From Salvator merianae (Eukaryota; Chordata; Lepidosauria; Squamata; Teiidae): a stretch of DNA of 64,000 bases. Every line of letters begins with the position of its first letter. Position 1 is the stretch's first letter. The DNA is taken from positions 139,563,937 through 139,627,936 of the forward strand of contig QVOM02000034.1 in the NCBI GenBank assembly GCA_003586115.2, in the 5' to 3' direction. Below, piece after piece: positions 9,781-20,442 of this stretch. A program made the translations under genes and the position numbers. The notes beneath the pieces were generated by a model. It did no database searches. It saw only the letters and a list, made by a program, of their open reading frames with translations, and was not told where the DNA came from.

Positions 9781-9932
9781 TAACTCGCTTGTTGATCTTA
9801 ACTGCGGGCTGCAGTTCATTTGAGTGTGTTCGCAAGAGGAGGAAGGCTGCTGTCCTGAGACCAGGAATTGGAAAAGAATTCGGAAGGAGAATACTTGGCT
9901 CTGCCTGAGCATTTAGCGGTGACCTAGAGGAG

Positions 9933-10044
9933 GAAAAACTAGGTCTGAAAAACTAGGTCTGAAAAACTAGGTGAGAAAAACAAGGTCAGAAAAACAAGGT
10001 CAGAAAAACAAGGTCAGGAAAACAAGGTCAGGAAAACTAGGTCA
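9933..10044 (+). repeat. 14-bp tandem array in the CR1 5' UTR
   Basis: Eight consecutive 14-bp units of the form GAAAAACTAGGTCT or GAAAAACAAGGTCA. The four middle units contain CAAGGTCA, an extended nuclear-receptor half-site of the NR5A/ERR/NR6A1 kind. Its position upstream of ORF1 suggests a promoter array, as in other LINEs with monomeric 5' UTR repeats. That role is inference. Confidence 0.7.
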
Positions 10045-10424
10045 GAGAGCAGGGAAACGCCCTGCAGACAACCCCTGCCAATTAGCATATTTGGCCACTC
10101 CCTTCAGCTGATAAAAACAGCGGACATATATCCTATCATAATCCTATCATAAAATACTAGTTTAGATCTTTTTTCTTTTTTTTGTCCAAACGTATCAAGT
10201 AAGAGAACTTAAATTGTAAGGAAAAGTAAAAATAAGCTAAAACAACTGAATAATTTAATAAGTAGCCACCTTTTGTTTAATTTAGTAGAGTAAAATAAGT
10301 ATCCTAAAGTGGCAATTTAAGTAATTCAACGAAAAAAGGAACATTAAATTTTAGTTCAAGAACATTGAAAGTTCTCCGCACTGTTTAATATCTTACAAGA
10401 GGACTCCAAACATCTGTAGATAAC

Positions 10425-11366
10425 ATGGAGAAAGAGCGAAGCTTTGTAGTTAGCTGCAAGGAGTGTAATATGATGATACTTCTACCAGAGGGGGATCCTG
10501 ATTACACCTGCCACGAATGCAAGCGCGTGTCTTTCCTGGAAGAGAAAGTGCAAGAACTTGAGGAGAGAGTGGCTACTTTGAAGCTCATTAGGGAGAAGGA
10601 GAGCTTCCTGGATACAACGGAAGAGGCACTTCAAACTGATCACGGAGAGGACAACATCAGAGAACCTGTGGAAGCTGAGGATTGGAAGCATGTGACCAAA
10701 AGAAGCAGGAGGATAAGGAGAGAGTCAGCAACTATACAGCTTGAAAACCGGTACCAGGCTCTCACGGAGAAGAATAATCAGGAAGTTCGGGAAGATTTGG
10801 TGTGCAATATGAAACCTCTTGAACCGAAAAAAAGAAGAGCAGCTGTGAAGAAGAATAGGAGAGTGATGGTTGTGGGGGATTCCTTATTGAGGGGAACAGA
10901 GGCAGCTGTGTGCAGACCTGACATGACCTCACGAGAAGTGTGCTGCCTTCCCGGTGCACGAATCAAAGATGTAACCGAGAGACTGCCAAGACTCTTCAGT
11001 CCTACAGAGTATTACCCGTTCCTACTAATACATGTAGGAACAAATGACACCGCAGGAAGGAACTTTGAAGCTATCTGCAGAGACTTTGAAGACCTGGGCA
11101 GGAAAGTGAAGGAACTGGGAGCGCAAGTTGTCTTCTCTTCTATCCTACCAGTGAATGGCCGTGGAACAGGAAGATGGAGAAGGATTCTACAGGTAAACAA
11201 CTGGCTACGTCGATGGTGCTACCAGCAAGGATTTGGATTTCTAGACCATGGACTAAACTACTTATATGATGGACTCCTTGCAAGAGATGGGCTCCATCTT
11301 ACAAAGACAGGAAAGCACATATTTGGCAGGAGACTGGCTGCACTCATCAGGAGAGCTTTAAACTAG
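10425..11366 (+). CDS. CR1 ORF1 protein with SGNH-type esterase domain
   Basis: 313 codons. The N-terminus has two CX2C pairs (C11/C14 and C29/C32), a zinc-ribbon-like knot, followed by a charged coiled-coil stretch (about 34-60). A basic linker follows (KKRRAAVKKNRR, 135-146). From residue 147 comes an SGNH/GDSL hydrolase-like domain: GDS at 151-153, GTND at 205-208, and DGLH at 288-291 supplying the D-x-x-H pair. Esterase-type ORF1 proteins are characteristic of CR1 and relatives and are thought to help bind RNA or membranes during retrotransposition. The nucleophile, block III and Asp/His positions are all present, so the fold looks intact. The Met start is preceded by the 5' UTR array. 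Its end overlaps the open frame of ORF2. Confidence 0.92.
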   Translation: MEKERSFVVSCKECNMMILLPEGDPDYTCHECKRVSFLEEKVQELEERVATLKLIREKESFLDTTEEALQTDHGEDNIREPVEAEDWKHVTKRSRRIRRESATIQLENRYQALTEKNNQEVREDLVCNMKPLEPKKRRAAVKKNRRVMVVGDSLLRGTEAAVCRPDMTSREVCCLPGARIKDVTERLPRLFSPTEYYPFLLIHVGTNDTAGRNFEAICRDFEDLGRKVKELGAQVVFSSILPVNGRGTGRWRRILQVNNWLRRWCYQQGFGFLDHGLNYLYDGLLARDGLHLTKTGKHIFGRRLAALIRRALN

Positions 11367-11551
11367 GGCGAAAGGGGAAGGGAAGTAAAAGTCCAGAGAA
11401 AGATAAACAGCTAATAAATACAGATAAGGAACTTGCTACCAGAAATGAAAGGAAAGAACAAAGTCAAACAATTTGGAAGGAAACTAAAGGAGTCAAGCTT
11501 GAAAGAGACATTTGTCGCAAACTAAAATGTTTCTATACCAATGCGCAAAGC

Positions 11552-14287
11552 ATGGGAAACAAACAAGGAGAACTGGAAATCCTAGCACAGGAAAATAAAT
11601 ATGATATCATAGGCATAACTGAAACTTGGTGGGATAATACGCATGATTGGAACACAGAGCTCGAAGGATACAACTTATTTAAAAAAAACAGGCTTAATAA
11701 AAGGGGAGGAGGTGTTGCATTGTATGTAAGGAAAATATATACCACCACAGAGATTAATCTTTCAGATAATGGAAGCCATGTAGAAACCGTTTGGGTGAAA
11801 ATACAAGGAGAGAGCAACACAAAGGATACTGATGTAGGAGTTTATTATAGACCCCCTGGACAAACAGAATATATGGATGAACTATTTATATATCAGATGG
11901 CCAAGCTCTCGGGGAAACACGACCTAGTCATTATGGGAGATTTTAACTATCCGGACATTTGTTGGGAATCTCTCTCTGGCAAAAGTCATGGGTCCAATAA
12001 ATTCTTATCCTCTCTGGCAGATAACTTCATTTTCCAAAGGATGGAGGAAAAAACAAGGGGGTGTGCTATCTTGGACCTAATCCTTACCAACAGGGAGGAA
12101 ATGGTTGAGGAAGTAAGGGTGACTGGGACCCTGGGTGGCAGTGACCATGCTATCATTGAGTTTTGGATAACAAAAGGAGGAAGATCTGACAGGACTCAGA
12201 CTTCAAGTTTAGATTTCAGAGGAGCAGATTTTGATGGACTCAGAAGGAGGGTAGGAAGGATCCATTGGCTGGATGTCTTAAAGGACAGAAATGTCCAGGA
12301 AGGATGGGAAATTTTGAGAAAGGAGATTCTAGAGGCACAATCTTTAACAATTCCTAAAAGAAAAAAAAATGGCAAGCATCTAAAGAGACCAGGGTGGATG
12401 AACCCTGAACTTAATAACTTGCTAAAAAGAAAAAAAGAAATGTTTAAAAAATGGAAAGAGGGGGACATATCAAAAGAAGAATATAATGCAATCTGCAGGA
12501 ACTGCAGGATAAGTGTCAGAAAGGCTAAAGCTAAAAATGAATTGAGGATTGCAAGAGAGGCCAAAAACAATAAAAAAGGGTTTTGGGGGTATGTCAGAAG
12601 CAAAAGAAAAGTCAAAGAAGCTATAGGACCTTTACAAAATGGGAAGGGTGATTTGGTCAAAAACGATATTCAGAAGGCAGAACTTCTGAACTCCTACTTT
12701 GCATCTGTTTTCTCTCAGAAAGGAAAGGAAACATCAGTTGGCCTTCACTGTGCTGTTGAGGGAATAAGAGAATCAAGGTTCTGTATGGACAAGGAGAAGG
12801 TGAGGGAACAGTTAGCAAACTTAAATGTATTCAAGTCTCCAGGCCCTGATGAATTACATCCTAGGGTGCTGAACGAATTAGCTGATATAATTGCTGAACC
12901 ACTCTCCGTGATATTTGAGAACTCATGGATAACAGGAGAAGTCCCAGAAGATTGGAGAAGGGCAAATGTTGTACCTATCTTTAAAAAAGGAAAGAAGGCT
13001 GACCCAGGCAACTACAGGCCTGTGAGCCTGACTTCAATACCAGGCAAGATATTTGAACAAATCATTAAACAGCACATATGGGAGCACTTGGATGGGAATG
13101 CAGTAATTAACCAAAGCCAACATGGATTTGTAACAAACAAGTCATGCCAGACTAATCTTATTTCCTTTTATGACAAAATTACTGGATGGATCGATCAAGG
13201 AAAGGCTGTGGACATAGTATATCTTGACTTTAGCAAAGCATTTGACAAGGTGTCTCATACTATACTTATTGAAAAAATGATCAAATATGGGATTGACAGG
13301 ACAACTGTTAGGTGGATTCATAACTGGCTTAGTGATCGTACTCAAAGAGTGGTCATAAATGGCTTCACATCCGATTGGAAGACTGTCTCGAGTGGGGTAC
13401 CGCAAGGCTCTGTCTTGGGCCCATTGCTGTTCAACATTTTTATAAACGATCTGGATGAAGGTGTCGAGGGGACACTGATCAAATTTGCAGATGACACAAA
13501 GCTAGGAGGGCTTGCTAACACTAGGGAGGAGAAGGAGAGGATTCAAAAGGATTTGGACAAGCTTGAACAGTGGGCTGAAACTAACAGAATGACATTTAAC
13601 AGGGAGAAATGCAAAGTTTTACATCTGGGTAAGAAAAATGACAATATCCAATACAGAATGGGGGGAATCTCGCTGAGCAGCAGCACATGTGAAAAGGATC
13701 TGGGTGTACTAGTAGATCACAGATTAAACATGAGTCAACAGTGTGATGCAGCGGCAAAAAAGGCAAATACCATCCTGGGCTGTATCAAGAGGAGTATAGA
13801 GTCTAGATCACGAGAAGTAATTGTCCCACTTTACTCTTCCTTGGTCAGACCTCATCTGGAGTATTGTGTCCAGTTCTGGGCACCCCAGTTTAAAAAAGAC
13901 ATTGACAAACTGGAACAAGTTCAGAGAAGGGCGACCAAAATGGTGAGTGGTCTGCAAACCATGTCCTACGAGGAACGGTTAAAGGACCTAGGAATGTTTA
14001 GCCTGCAGAAGAGAAGACTGAGAGGAGACATGATAGCTGTTTTCAAGTATCTGAAGGGCTGTCACAGTGCAGAAGGATTGGCCCTATTCTCAGTTGCGCA
14101 AGAAGGAAGGACTAGAAACAATGGGATGAAACTTCAAGGGAGTAGATACAGGCTAGATATTAGGAAAAACTTCCTGACCGTAAGGGCAATCAGTCATTGG
14201 AACAGGTTGCCACAGGAGGTGGTAGGCTCTCCTTCGCTGGAGGTCTTCAAGGAGAGGCTGGACAGTTATCTGTCTGGGATGCTTTAG
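11552..14287 (+). CDS. CR1 ORF2: AP-like endonuclease and reverse transcriptase
   Basis: 911 codons from the first in-frame ATG. The frame is already open from 11270 and overlaps the ORF1 end by about 97 bp. The residues just before the ATG (YTNAQS) belong to the first endonuclease motif, so translation probably starts upstream by re-initiation or a non-ATG codon. Endonuclease motifs: ITETWW, GDFN within VIMGDFNYPD, and SDH near residue 200. RT motifs: YRPVSLTSIPGK, VYLDFSKAFDKV, GVPQGSVLGPLLFNIFINDL and the catalytic FADD (IKFADDTKLGG). The C-terminal region (LVRPHLEYCVQFWAP, RDIRKNF, SHWNRLPQEVV, FKERLDSYL) is typical of CR1. No stop or frameshift is seen, so the enzyme for target-primed reverse transcription appears intact. 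Confidence 0.93.
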   Translation: MGNKQGELEILAQENKYDIIGITETWWDNTHDWNTELEGYNLFKKNRLNKRGGGVALYVRKIYTTTEINLSDNGSHVETVWVKIQGESNTKDTDVGVYYRPPGQTEYMDELFIYQMAKLSGKHDLVIMGDFNYPDICWESLSGKSHGSNKFLSSLADNFIFQRMEEKTRGCAILDLILTNREEMVEEVRVTGTLGGSDHAIIEFWITKGGRSDRTQTSSLDFRGADFDGLRRRVGRIHWLDVLKDRNVQEGWEILRKEILEAQSLTIPKRKKNGKHLKRPGWMNPELNNLLKRKKEMFKKWKEGDISKEEYNAICRNCRISVRKAKAKNELRIAREAKNNKKGFWGYVRSKRKVKEAIGPLQNGKGDLVKNDIQKAELLNSYFASVFSQKGKETSVGLHCAVEGIRESRFCMDKEKVREQLANLNVFKSPGPDELHPRVLNELADIIAEPLSVIFENSWITGEVPEDWRRANVVPIFKKGKKADPGNYRPVSLTSIPGKIFEQIIKQHIWEHLDGNAVINQSQHGFVTNKSCQTNLISFYDKITGWIDQGKAVDIVYLDFSKAFDKVSHTILIEKMIKYGIDRTTVRWIHNWLSDRTQRVVINGFTSDWKTVSSGVPQGSVLGPLLFNIFINDLDEGVEGTLIKFADDTKLGGLANTREEKERIQKDLDKLEQWAETNRMTFNREKCKVLHLGKKNDNIQYRMGGISLSSSTCEKDLGVLVDHRLNMSQQCDAAAKKANTILGCIKRSIESRSREVIVPLYSSLVRPHLEYCVQFWAPQFKKDIDKLEQVQRRATKMVSGLQTMSYEERLKDLGMFSLQKRRLRGDMIAVFKYLKGCHSAEGLALFSVAQEGRTRNNGMKLQGSRYRLDIRKNFLTVRAISHWNRLPQEVVGSPSLEVFKERLDSYLSGML

Positions 14288-14352
14288 TGAATCCTGCATT
14301 GAGCAGGGGGTTGGACTCGATGACCCTAGAGGTCCCTTCCAACTCTATGTTT

Positions 14353-14390
14353 CTATGATTCTATGATTCTATGATTCTATGATTCTCTTG
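14353..14390 (+). repeat. CR1 3'-terminal ATTCTATG repeats
   Basis: About four and a half copies of the octamer ATTCTATG end the element, replacing a poly(A) tail. This is the CR1 signature thought to be recognised by its RT. Confidence 0.9.
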
Positions 14391-14940
14391 CTTAACTCTC
14401 TGAGTCTTAACTCAGAATGTCTCCTGGTTCTAGTTTTCCTCTATCCATCTTTTCCACACCATGCATAATTTCATATACTTCAGTTAGGTCTCCTCTTAAA
14501 TGCCATCTTTCAAAGCCGAGATGTTGCAACCTGATTTCATAAGGGAAGTGTTCCAGGCCCTTGATCATTCTGATTGCCCTTATCTGCACTTTTTCCAGTT
14601 CCACAGTATCCTTTCTGTAGTGTGGTGACCGAAATTGGGCACAATATTTCAAATGTGGCCTCACTATAGATCTATAAAGAGGCACAATGAAGCTTGATGA
14701 CTTATTTTCTATTCACTCCATAATTATGTCTAGCATTAAATATGCTTTTTTTGCACTGCTACTATACACTGGGTTGACACTTTTATTGAACTGTCCACCA
14801 GAACCCCATGATCCCTTTCCTGATCTGTCACAGAAATCTCAGCCCTCACTCATTTATAGGTGTATTTGGGGTTCTTTGCCCCAATGTGCATTACTTTGCA
14901 TTTATTAAGAATAGAAGTGCATTTGCCACTTCATATCTCA
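14391..14940 (-). pseudogene. Old CR1/L2-group LINE ORF2 remnant (upstream part of the 9442 copy)
   Basis: Minus-strand translation gives the RT C-terminal region (PLYRSIVRPHLKYCAQF, LEKVQ, RMIKGLEHFPYEIRLQHLGF), with the frame lost further in; at about 14880-14940 the CKVMHIG-like segment is still visible. Order and strand match the piece at 9442-9780, showing one copy broken by the CR1 insertion. Confidence 0.8.
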
Positions 14941-17900
14941 TTCATCTCAGAGGCAGCAGCAGGACTGCAGAGGCTGGGAATAAAAGTTCCTGGCCTTTGG
15001 AGTTTCTGGCCTATCCAGTTTTGCAGTACACCTACTTCTACTGGTGCTTATAGGAGCACTGCTTAAAAGGTCCGCTGTAGCAAACCAGACCACAGGTGTA
15101 AAAGGAATAAACTGGTTTTTATTTTTGCAGAATTACTCTTCTAGTTATTCTGAGGGATTCACAGCTAATAGGTAGGTTTCATGAACTGTCAAAGACAGAA
15201 TGCAATTGGCTGGTGTGGAATCTCAGAGAGCCGGGAAAAAGGAGTTCTAAGACAAAATAATACAAATTTGGCAATCCTTATTGAACAAAACAAATAAAAA
15301 GAGCACTTTGGAAAGCAAGGCTACAGGATTGAAAAGCGGGGAATGTACTTTTTTCAATAAAGCAATGTATACAGGTAAAGAGAATAGTGCAAACTAGTTA
15401 AACTGTCAATCTGAATTGTAGCAAAGCAAATGTAGCAGGTGAACAGAAGGTGTTAATTAGAGTATGCTGAACAGACTTTAAGTATTCTGGTTAGCTTAAA
15501 ATTATCAGGAAACCAGCTATAGTATAAGCAAGAGGTAAATCTTCCTTTTAAACTGAGCAGGGAGATTCTCCCTGTGCTTGTAAACTGAGTAAGTTCTTAG
15601 AAATTCTGAAATGGGGAACAACAAATTACGTTGTAGATGGTGTTCTGCAGTCAATTGAACTAAGGAGATACAGCACCATAAAGGCCCTGGAAATGCTTCT
15701 GTGTGGAGCAGTATGTGTCTGGTAGTGAAGCTAAAATGTTCTTAAAGTGTTTCTCAGCTAGTAATTAAACCAGAGGATAAAAGAACAAAGGGGCAACAGA
15801 ATGTTTTTCTTACCATTTGAAGGCTTCTGTTCATAAAGTTTTTGTTAGGCTATAAGGAAAAAAGGAGAGAGAGAGGGTTCTTGTTTTCAGGCAGAGCTCT
15901 CGGAGCAGAGATTCAAAACGGTGCAAAAGTGATCTTTTTGAGAAGCAGAGCTTCTCTTCTTTGGCTTTGGCAGGAGGTAAAGGTGGATGATGGAAACAAT
16001 GAGTTTTCTCAGACCCCAAGATCTCTGGCCAACATTGGCCTCGGTGTGGAGAAATAGTATGCTTAAGGTTTCAGAACAATCTTGTGGTGTGCTCTTTGTT
16101 ATCAAAGTTGAGGAAGCTTCAGTAACATGGGTTCCAGTGATGCCCAGCAAAGTAGTATTTTAGTAAATAAGGGGAAGAAAAATCATCTAATAAATGGGAC
16201 AAACTTGGACTTTTTATACCCTTTTTGGAAGAGAAGCAAGCAGGGGATTGGTGGAAATATGGATTGAAACACTGCAAATTTGATTGGTCAAAAGTGAAAT
16301 TCAAAATACAGGAGGCTGGCAATCAGGGAGGAAATGTGAGGTTATCAAAAATCACATAGAAGGATGTTTATTGCCGTGAAGGGAACACATGCAAATAAAA
16401 GTGACAATAAGTTAGTCGGATAATCACCCAGGATGAAACAAACCAAGTAAAGACAATGAAAACCTCAGGTGTGAAACCAGGCAGGTTGAGATGACTGCAT
16501 TACTCCAGCAGCTGCTTGGTGGAGCTAAAAATAGAAGAAGGATGCAAAACTACACAAAGGCTTATCTTAAGAGTAAGCTTGCATAGCTGTGCTGGCTGCC
16601 TCAGCCTCTTCCTGATAACTTGTAGTCTTTGCTTCATCTTCTTAAGGAAATCTGAAGTAACTGGAGAGAGGAAGGGAGTGTAGAAACTCATTTCATAATG
16701 ACAGTTTTCTTCTATATTTACAAAATAGCTCTTCATAGCATCTTATGATCCAAACACCATATGGCCTTACAGTTCATGATTCTTATATGCATGTAGTTGT
16801 GTATATGCAGTCCTGCTGTACAAATGTATTTCTGTAATGTTGGTAACAATTGCAGCTGCCTTGATTGAGTTACAGGATACATCAATCTAGCCAGGTTAAA
16901 ACAAAAGTAAGCTTGTATATGCCACCTTCAAGCACTTCTTTTTTGCAATGTTGTTTTTATGCAACAGGTGAAGAAGGGGTGGGGAGGTGGGGAAGCCCTA
17001 TTTTTAAAGTGACCACTTTATTCCTGTGGACAGTGAAAATGGTTTCCAAGGCACAACCCATAGCTGACATGCTCTTTGTATCCATAAAACCTTAAAGCCC
17101 ACAGTTCTGGGAATCTTCCAGTTGCGTGCATGTAATCCACTGCACACATGTTTTCAGAAGCAAAGTTGATAACACAGGGCTTGATGTTTGCATGCCTCTG
17201 TGGTCTGTTGTACTGGCACTGGGCCAGTTGTAGACCTCTTCAAAGAAATCTACAACTATACCAGGGTAGGGCACTATTTTCAGCACCACAGTCCAATCCA
17301 CACTTTGTCCAAGATTGTCTTAGTTATCTCAGTGTGAGGACTGCTGCCCCTTATTTGTTCCAGATTAAGGGGAAGGGCAGAACGAGCCTAAGGTACCAAC
17401 ATGTAGACACTGCCATCTCTCAGCTGCTTTTAAACCACTGTGTTTGGATGCAGCCAACAGCAACGGCAACAACAGACAGCCCTTGTTGTTCACAATGGTT
17501 TCATTTTGGGAAGAATATGTGAATATGAAAACTCACAAGTAGTAAGTGAGATGGAATGTGGCAGTTTTGAATCCCCATATTAAAAAACTATAAGAAAACA
17601 ATGGTCTCTGACTGTAATTCATGAATAAGTGAGTTTCACAGCATGTGGATGCCAGTTCTACAGCTGTGAGTACATTAAAACAGTAGTTATTAAAAACATG
17701 AATAAGATCCAAATTTTATGGTAAATTTGTCACAAAGTGGTAGCCATAGTCATGCCCACATAACAGTATTTGATGGTACAGAAGTATTGTTTGCATCTGA
17801 TTTTACCTGGTTTGCAGAATCCTAATGGCAATGTTGGTAATGTCAGATCCATTCTCTCTCTGACATACATTTTGTAGTATTTTACAATGTGCATTGCTTC

Positions 17901-18189
17901 TTTTGCTTCTCTGTACTGTTTGCATGGTTCTGATTTCATTTGGCAGGTGTAAAAGACTCAAGGTCAGAGAAAACCATTCCCGGGGCTGCACAGATAAGAA
18001 GTGAAAGTGTGAGAGTGAAAACACTGCCTTGGAGAAAGGAAGGGTGAAGGAGGATTGAGGAGGGTGGTAGAGAAACTTTCTGTATACGAAATACTAGAAA
18101 AGTGTTGTCTGCTTTTCACAATTAGTAAGGTGTTAGCACCGTAATGCTGCTTTGAATAAAGAATTTCTTTCTCTTCAAGTGGAGTCTTT
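14941..18189. other. 3.2-kb gene-free stretch
   Basis: AT-rich sequence with no protein domain I recognise and no clear repeat ends. A minus-strand open stretch at 16500-16736 (78 codons, LKKMKQRLQVIRKRL) has no recognised family and no splice support. The last 250 bp before 18190, with AATAAA at about 18157, may be the LTR of the following gypsy remnant. Confidence 0.4.
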
Positions 18190-20330
18190 ATTTCAGGTTG
18201 GACATCACTGGTTGTGAAAAGCAGTCTAATTTGAATTTCTGGGCAAAATGTCTGTGACAGCAGAGTTCCAAAATGAACATGATCCCCAGGAGGAAGAAGG
18301 GAACATGGAATAGCCAGGACTGGATTGCGAGCCTACTGCACCAGTAGGATAAGCCTGAAGAGGAATCACAGACTGGGCAGCACTTCAGTGATGTGCCCAG
18401 TGGTGAACAGGCTGGGGAACCCAGTTGGGAAGCAATATGCCAAGGGACCCGATGTCCTGGGGTGCTATGCAAGTGCTCCAAGCTGAGATGCCCGAGCTCC
18501 AAGAAACAGTGCAGTTTATGGCACGCCAAATGATCTTGCTCCAGGTGCCCAGAAGCAGAGAAGCCACCGGTAGTTGATAAAGAGGCTGGGGCTCAGGAGA
18601 GGCTTTAGATGGAGGGGCAGATGATCAAGCTCAGGGAGGAGCTGCTGGAGACCAGAGAACTGGAAGAGAGGGGAAAGCCCTATGAACCCACACCCTTCCC
18701 AATTATTGATGGCTACTCTTGATGGAACTCCCCAAAATTGCCCTATTTCATCATGCAAGTGGCCAGCTCCATGGAAGATTATGAAGACAGTCTCCCATCA
18801 GAAGCATCAAAAGTGAAATATATGTCTGACCAGCTGGAGGATGAAGTGGACAAGTGAGTGGTGGATCTCTTTAATGTGGCAGCTCCTGAACTGCAATTGC
18901 TGAGGCCTTCATGATAGAACTTAGAGAAAGGACCTTCTGCCGTGAAGCCACCCTGACCCAACTGCAGTGCCTAAGGTAGGGAAGCAAGTCCGTTGCTGAT
19001 TACACAAATGAGTTAAGGTAGTTAGCGAGCTGGGTGCCCAAATGGTCTGAAGCCATCATGGTTCAGCACTTTTGAGAGGGCTTAATCCTGCCATCCGAGA
19101 GTAGGCATACATGCAGAAAGATCCTGGCAATCTAGTAGGATGTATTTGAATGGTGGGTGAGATAAAGACCAATTGCCAGGGCCTGAAATATATTAGGCAG
19201 AGACAAGTCATGATGTCCCGGGTTGAAAGCACTCCCAGTGTTTCCAGAAAAGACATCAAGACACCAAGCAAGTTGAGTATGGAGAGTCTAATAAATTAGG
19301 GATGCTCCTGATGCTTGATAAATCCAGCCATTGCCATGGAACTTGGGGTGACCTTGGAAGAGTACAAGCACCCCATACAATGGACATCTCATGGCTGGAG
19401 GACCGCCAGTTATCATATCTCCCCAGTTTTGCCAGGCATAGAGGACCACTAGAAGCTCACACAGTTTGTTCTTGCCCCCACGACAGGGCACCCAGTTGTT
19501 TTGGGGCCCAATTGGTTAGAGCATCACTGCCCCATAATAAGGTGGAAAGAAGGAAAAATTAGCTTCCCTCAGGTGGACTGCAAGGCTCACAATCAAGGCA
19601 ATTGCAAACCCAAGGGCAAGGCCCATGTAGGTACAGAGATTGAAACTGAAGACATTTCTTTGATTACCTTGGTGGGTATGATAACCTACCCCTCACAGGG
19701 CTTCCAAGTGTGCTATAGAATTGATAACTGGGGCCCAATTGCTAAACCAAAAGTGCACTCCATAGCTCAAACTGAGCTGGGAGCCTTAAGGGAGTTTTTA
19801 GATCAGAATCTGGCCTGAGGATTCATTAGACCCGTCATGACCCCCATGGCTGCACCACTGCTATTTTGAAAGAAGAATGATGGGTCCCTGAGACTGTGCA
19901 CAGACTTTAGGGATCTTAATCCAATATTGGTACCCAGTAGGTACTCCCACCATTGACTGAGGACCTCCTCAACCTGTTGGCTCAAGGATGGATCTGTATA
20001 CGTCTCAATTTCGGTGAGGTGTATTATCAGGTGTGAATTAAAGAGAGGAAACTAGTGAAAAACTGCTTTTAACACACAATTTGGGCAATGAAAGTACCTG
20101 GTTATGCCCTTTGGGTTATCTGGCGCTCCTGGGATATTCATGTACCTGATAAACAAAGTACTCCAAAATTTCCTGTACAAAGAAGTATTAGTCTACTTGA
20201 ATGACATACTTTTGTATTCAAAAGACTACAAATCCCATGTGAAACTGGTCCAAACGATATTGAAAAAGCTGAGGGACAATCAATTGTATATGAAGCTGTC
20301 CAAGTATGAATTCCATAAAGATAAGTTGGT
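18190..20330 (+). pseudogene. Decayed Ty3/gypsy (Sushi-like) gag-pol
   Basis: Plus-strand conceptual translation with many stops and frameshifts. About 18450-19300 is gag-like: the reading through 18690-19250 gives the pattern of Sushi-class/Ty3 capsids (LPYFIMQVASSMEDYED, KVKYMSDQLEDEVDK, FMIELRE, SVADYTNELR, HF-EGLNPAIRE). 19500-19560 matches the post-protease 'GxxWLxxHxPxIxWKEGKISF' segment. 19790-19920 contains the RT start (GFIRP, APLLF-KKNDGSLRLCTDFRDLNP). 20104-20337 gives MPFGLSGAPGIF and the catalytic box as YLND in place of YLDD. RNase H, integrase and the 3' LTR are missing. It stops flush against a CR1 fragment at about 20328. Confidence 0.82.
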
Positions 20331-20442
20331 GTACTAGTAGATCATGAGTCAACAGTGTGATGCAGCTGTAAAAAAGCTGCAAACACCATCCTGGGATGTA
20401 TCAAGAGGAGCATAGAGTCTAGATCATGAGAAATAATTATCC
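20328..20442 (+). mobile_element. 115-bp CR1 ORF2 fragment
   Basis: GGTGTACTAGTAGATC, then ATGAGTCAACAGTGTGATGCAG and the following about 80 bp match the CR1 ORF2 segment at 13705-13815, with an 11-bp deletion. It has no 3' tail, and abuts the gypsy RT at its left edge, so it is a rearranged scrap. Confidence 0.8.

Larger units (their letters stand above)
9781..14390 (+). mobile_element. Full-length CR1 LINE with two open ORFs
   Basis: 4.6-kb non-LTR retrotransposon: 5' UTR with a tandem array, ORF1 (esterase type), ORF2 (endonuclease plus RT), a short 3' UTR and an ATTCTATG tandem tail, the hallmark end of CR1. An 11-bp match CTTAACTCTCT flanks it (9770-9780 and 14391-14401), a plausible target duplication. 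The 16-bp sequence starting CTTGTTGATC is present twice at the 5' junction (9761 and 9788), possibly a by-product of 5' attachment, so the true element start is probably near 9804. It sits inside an older minus-strand LINE. With both ORFs open it may be a recent, possibly still competent source copy. Confidence 0.9.

Noticed and set aside
12196..12660. Minus-strand frames inside the CR1 ORFs
   Set aside because: Shadows of the ORF2 coding strand; Leu/Phe/Ser-rich complement composition.
16500..16736. Minus-strand 78-codon frame with basic helical sequence, considered as a cytokine-like exon
   Set aside because: No family signature, signal peptide or splice support.
17092..17301. Minus-strand frame considered as a downstream exon of the candidate type II membrane protein
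   Set aside because: No TNF-homology or lectin motifs and no convincing splice sites around it.
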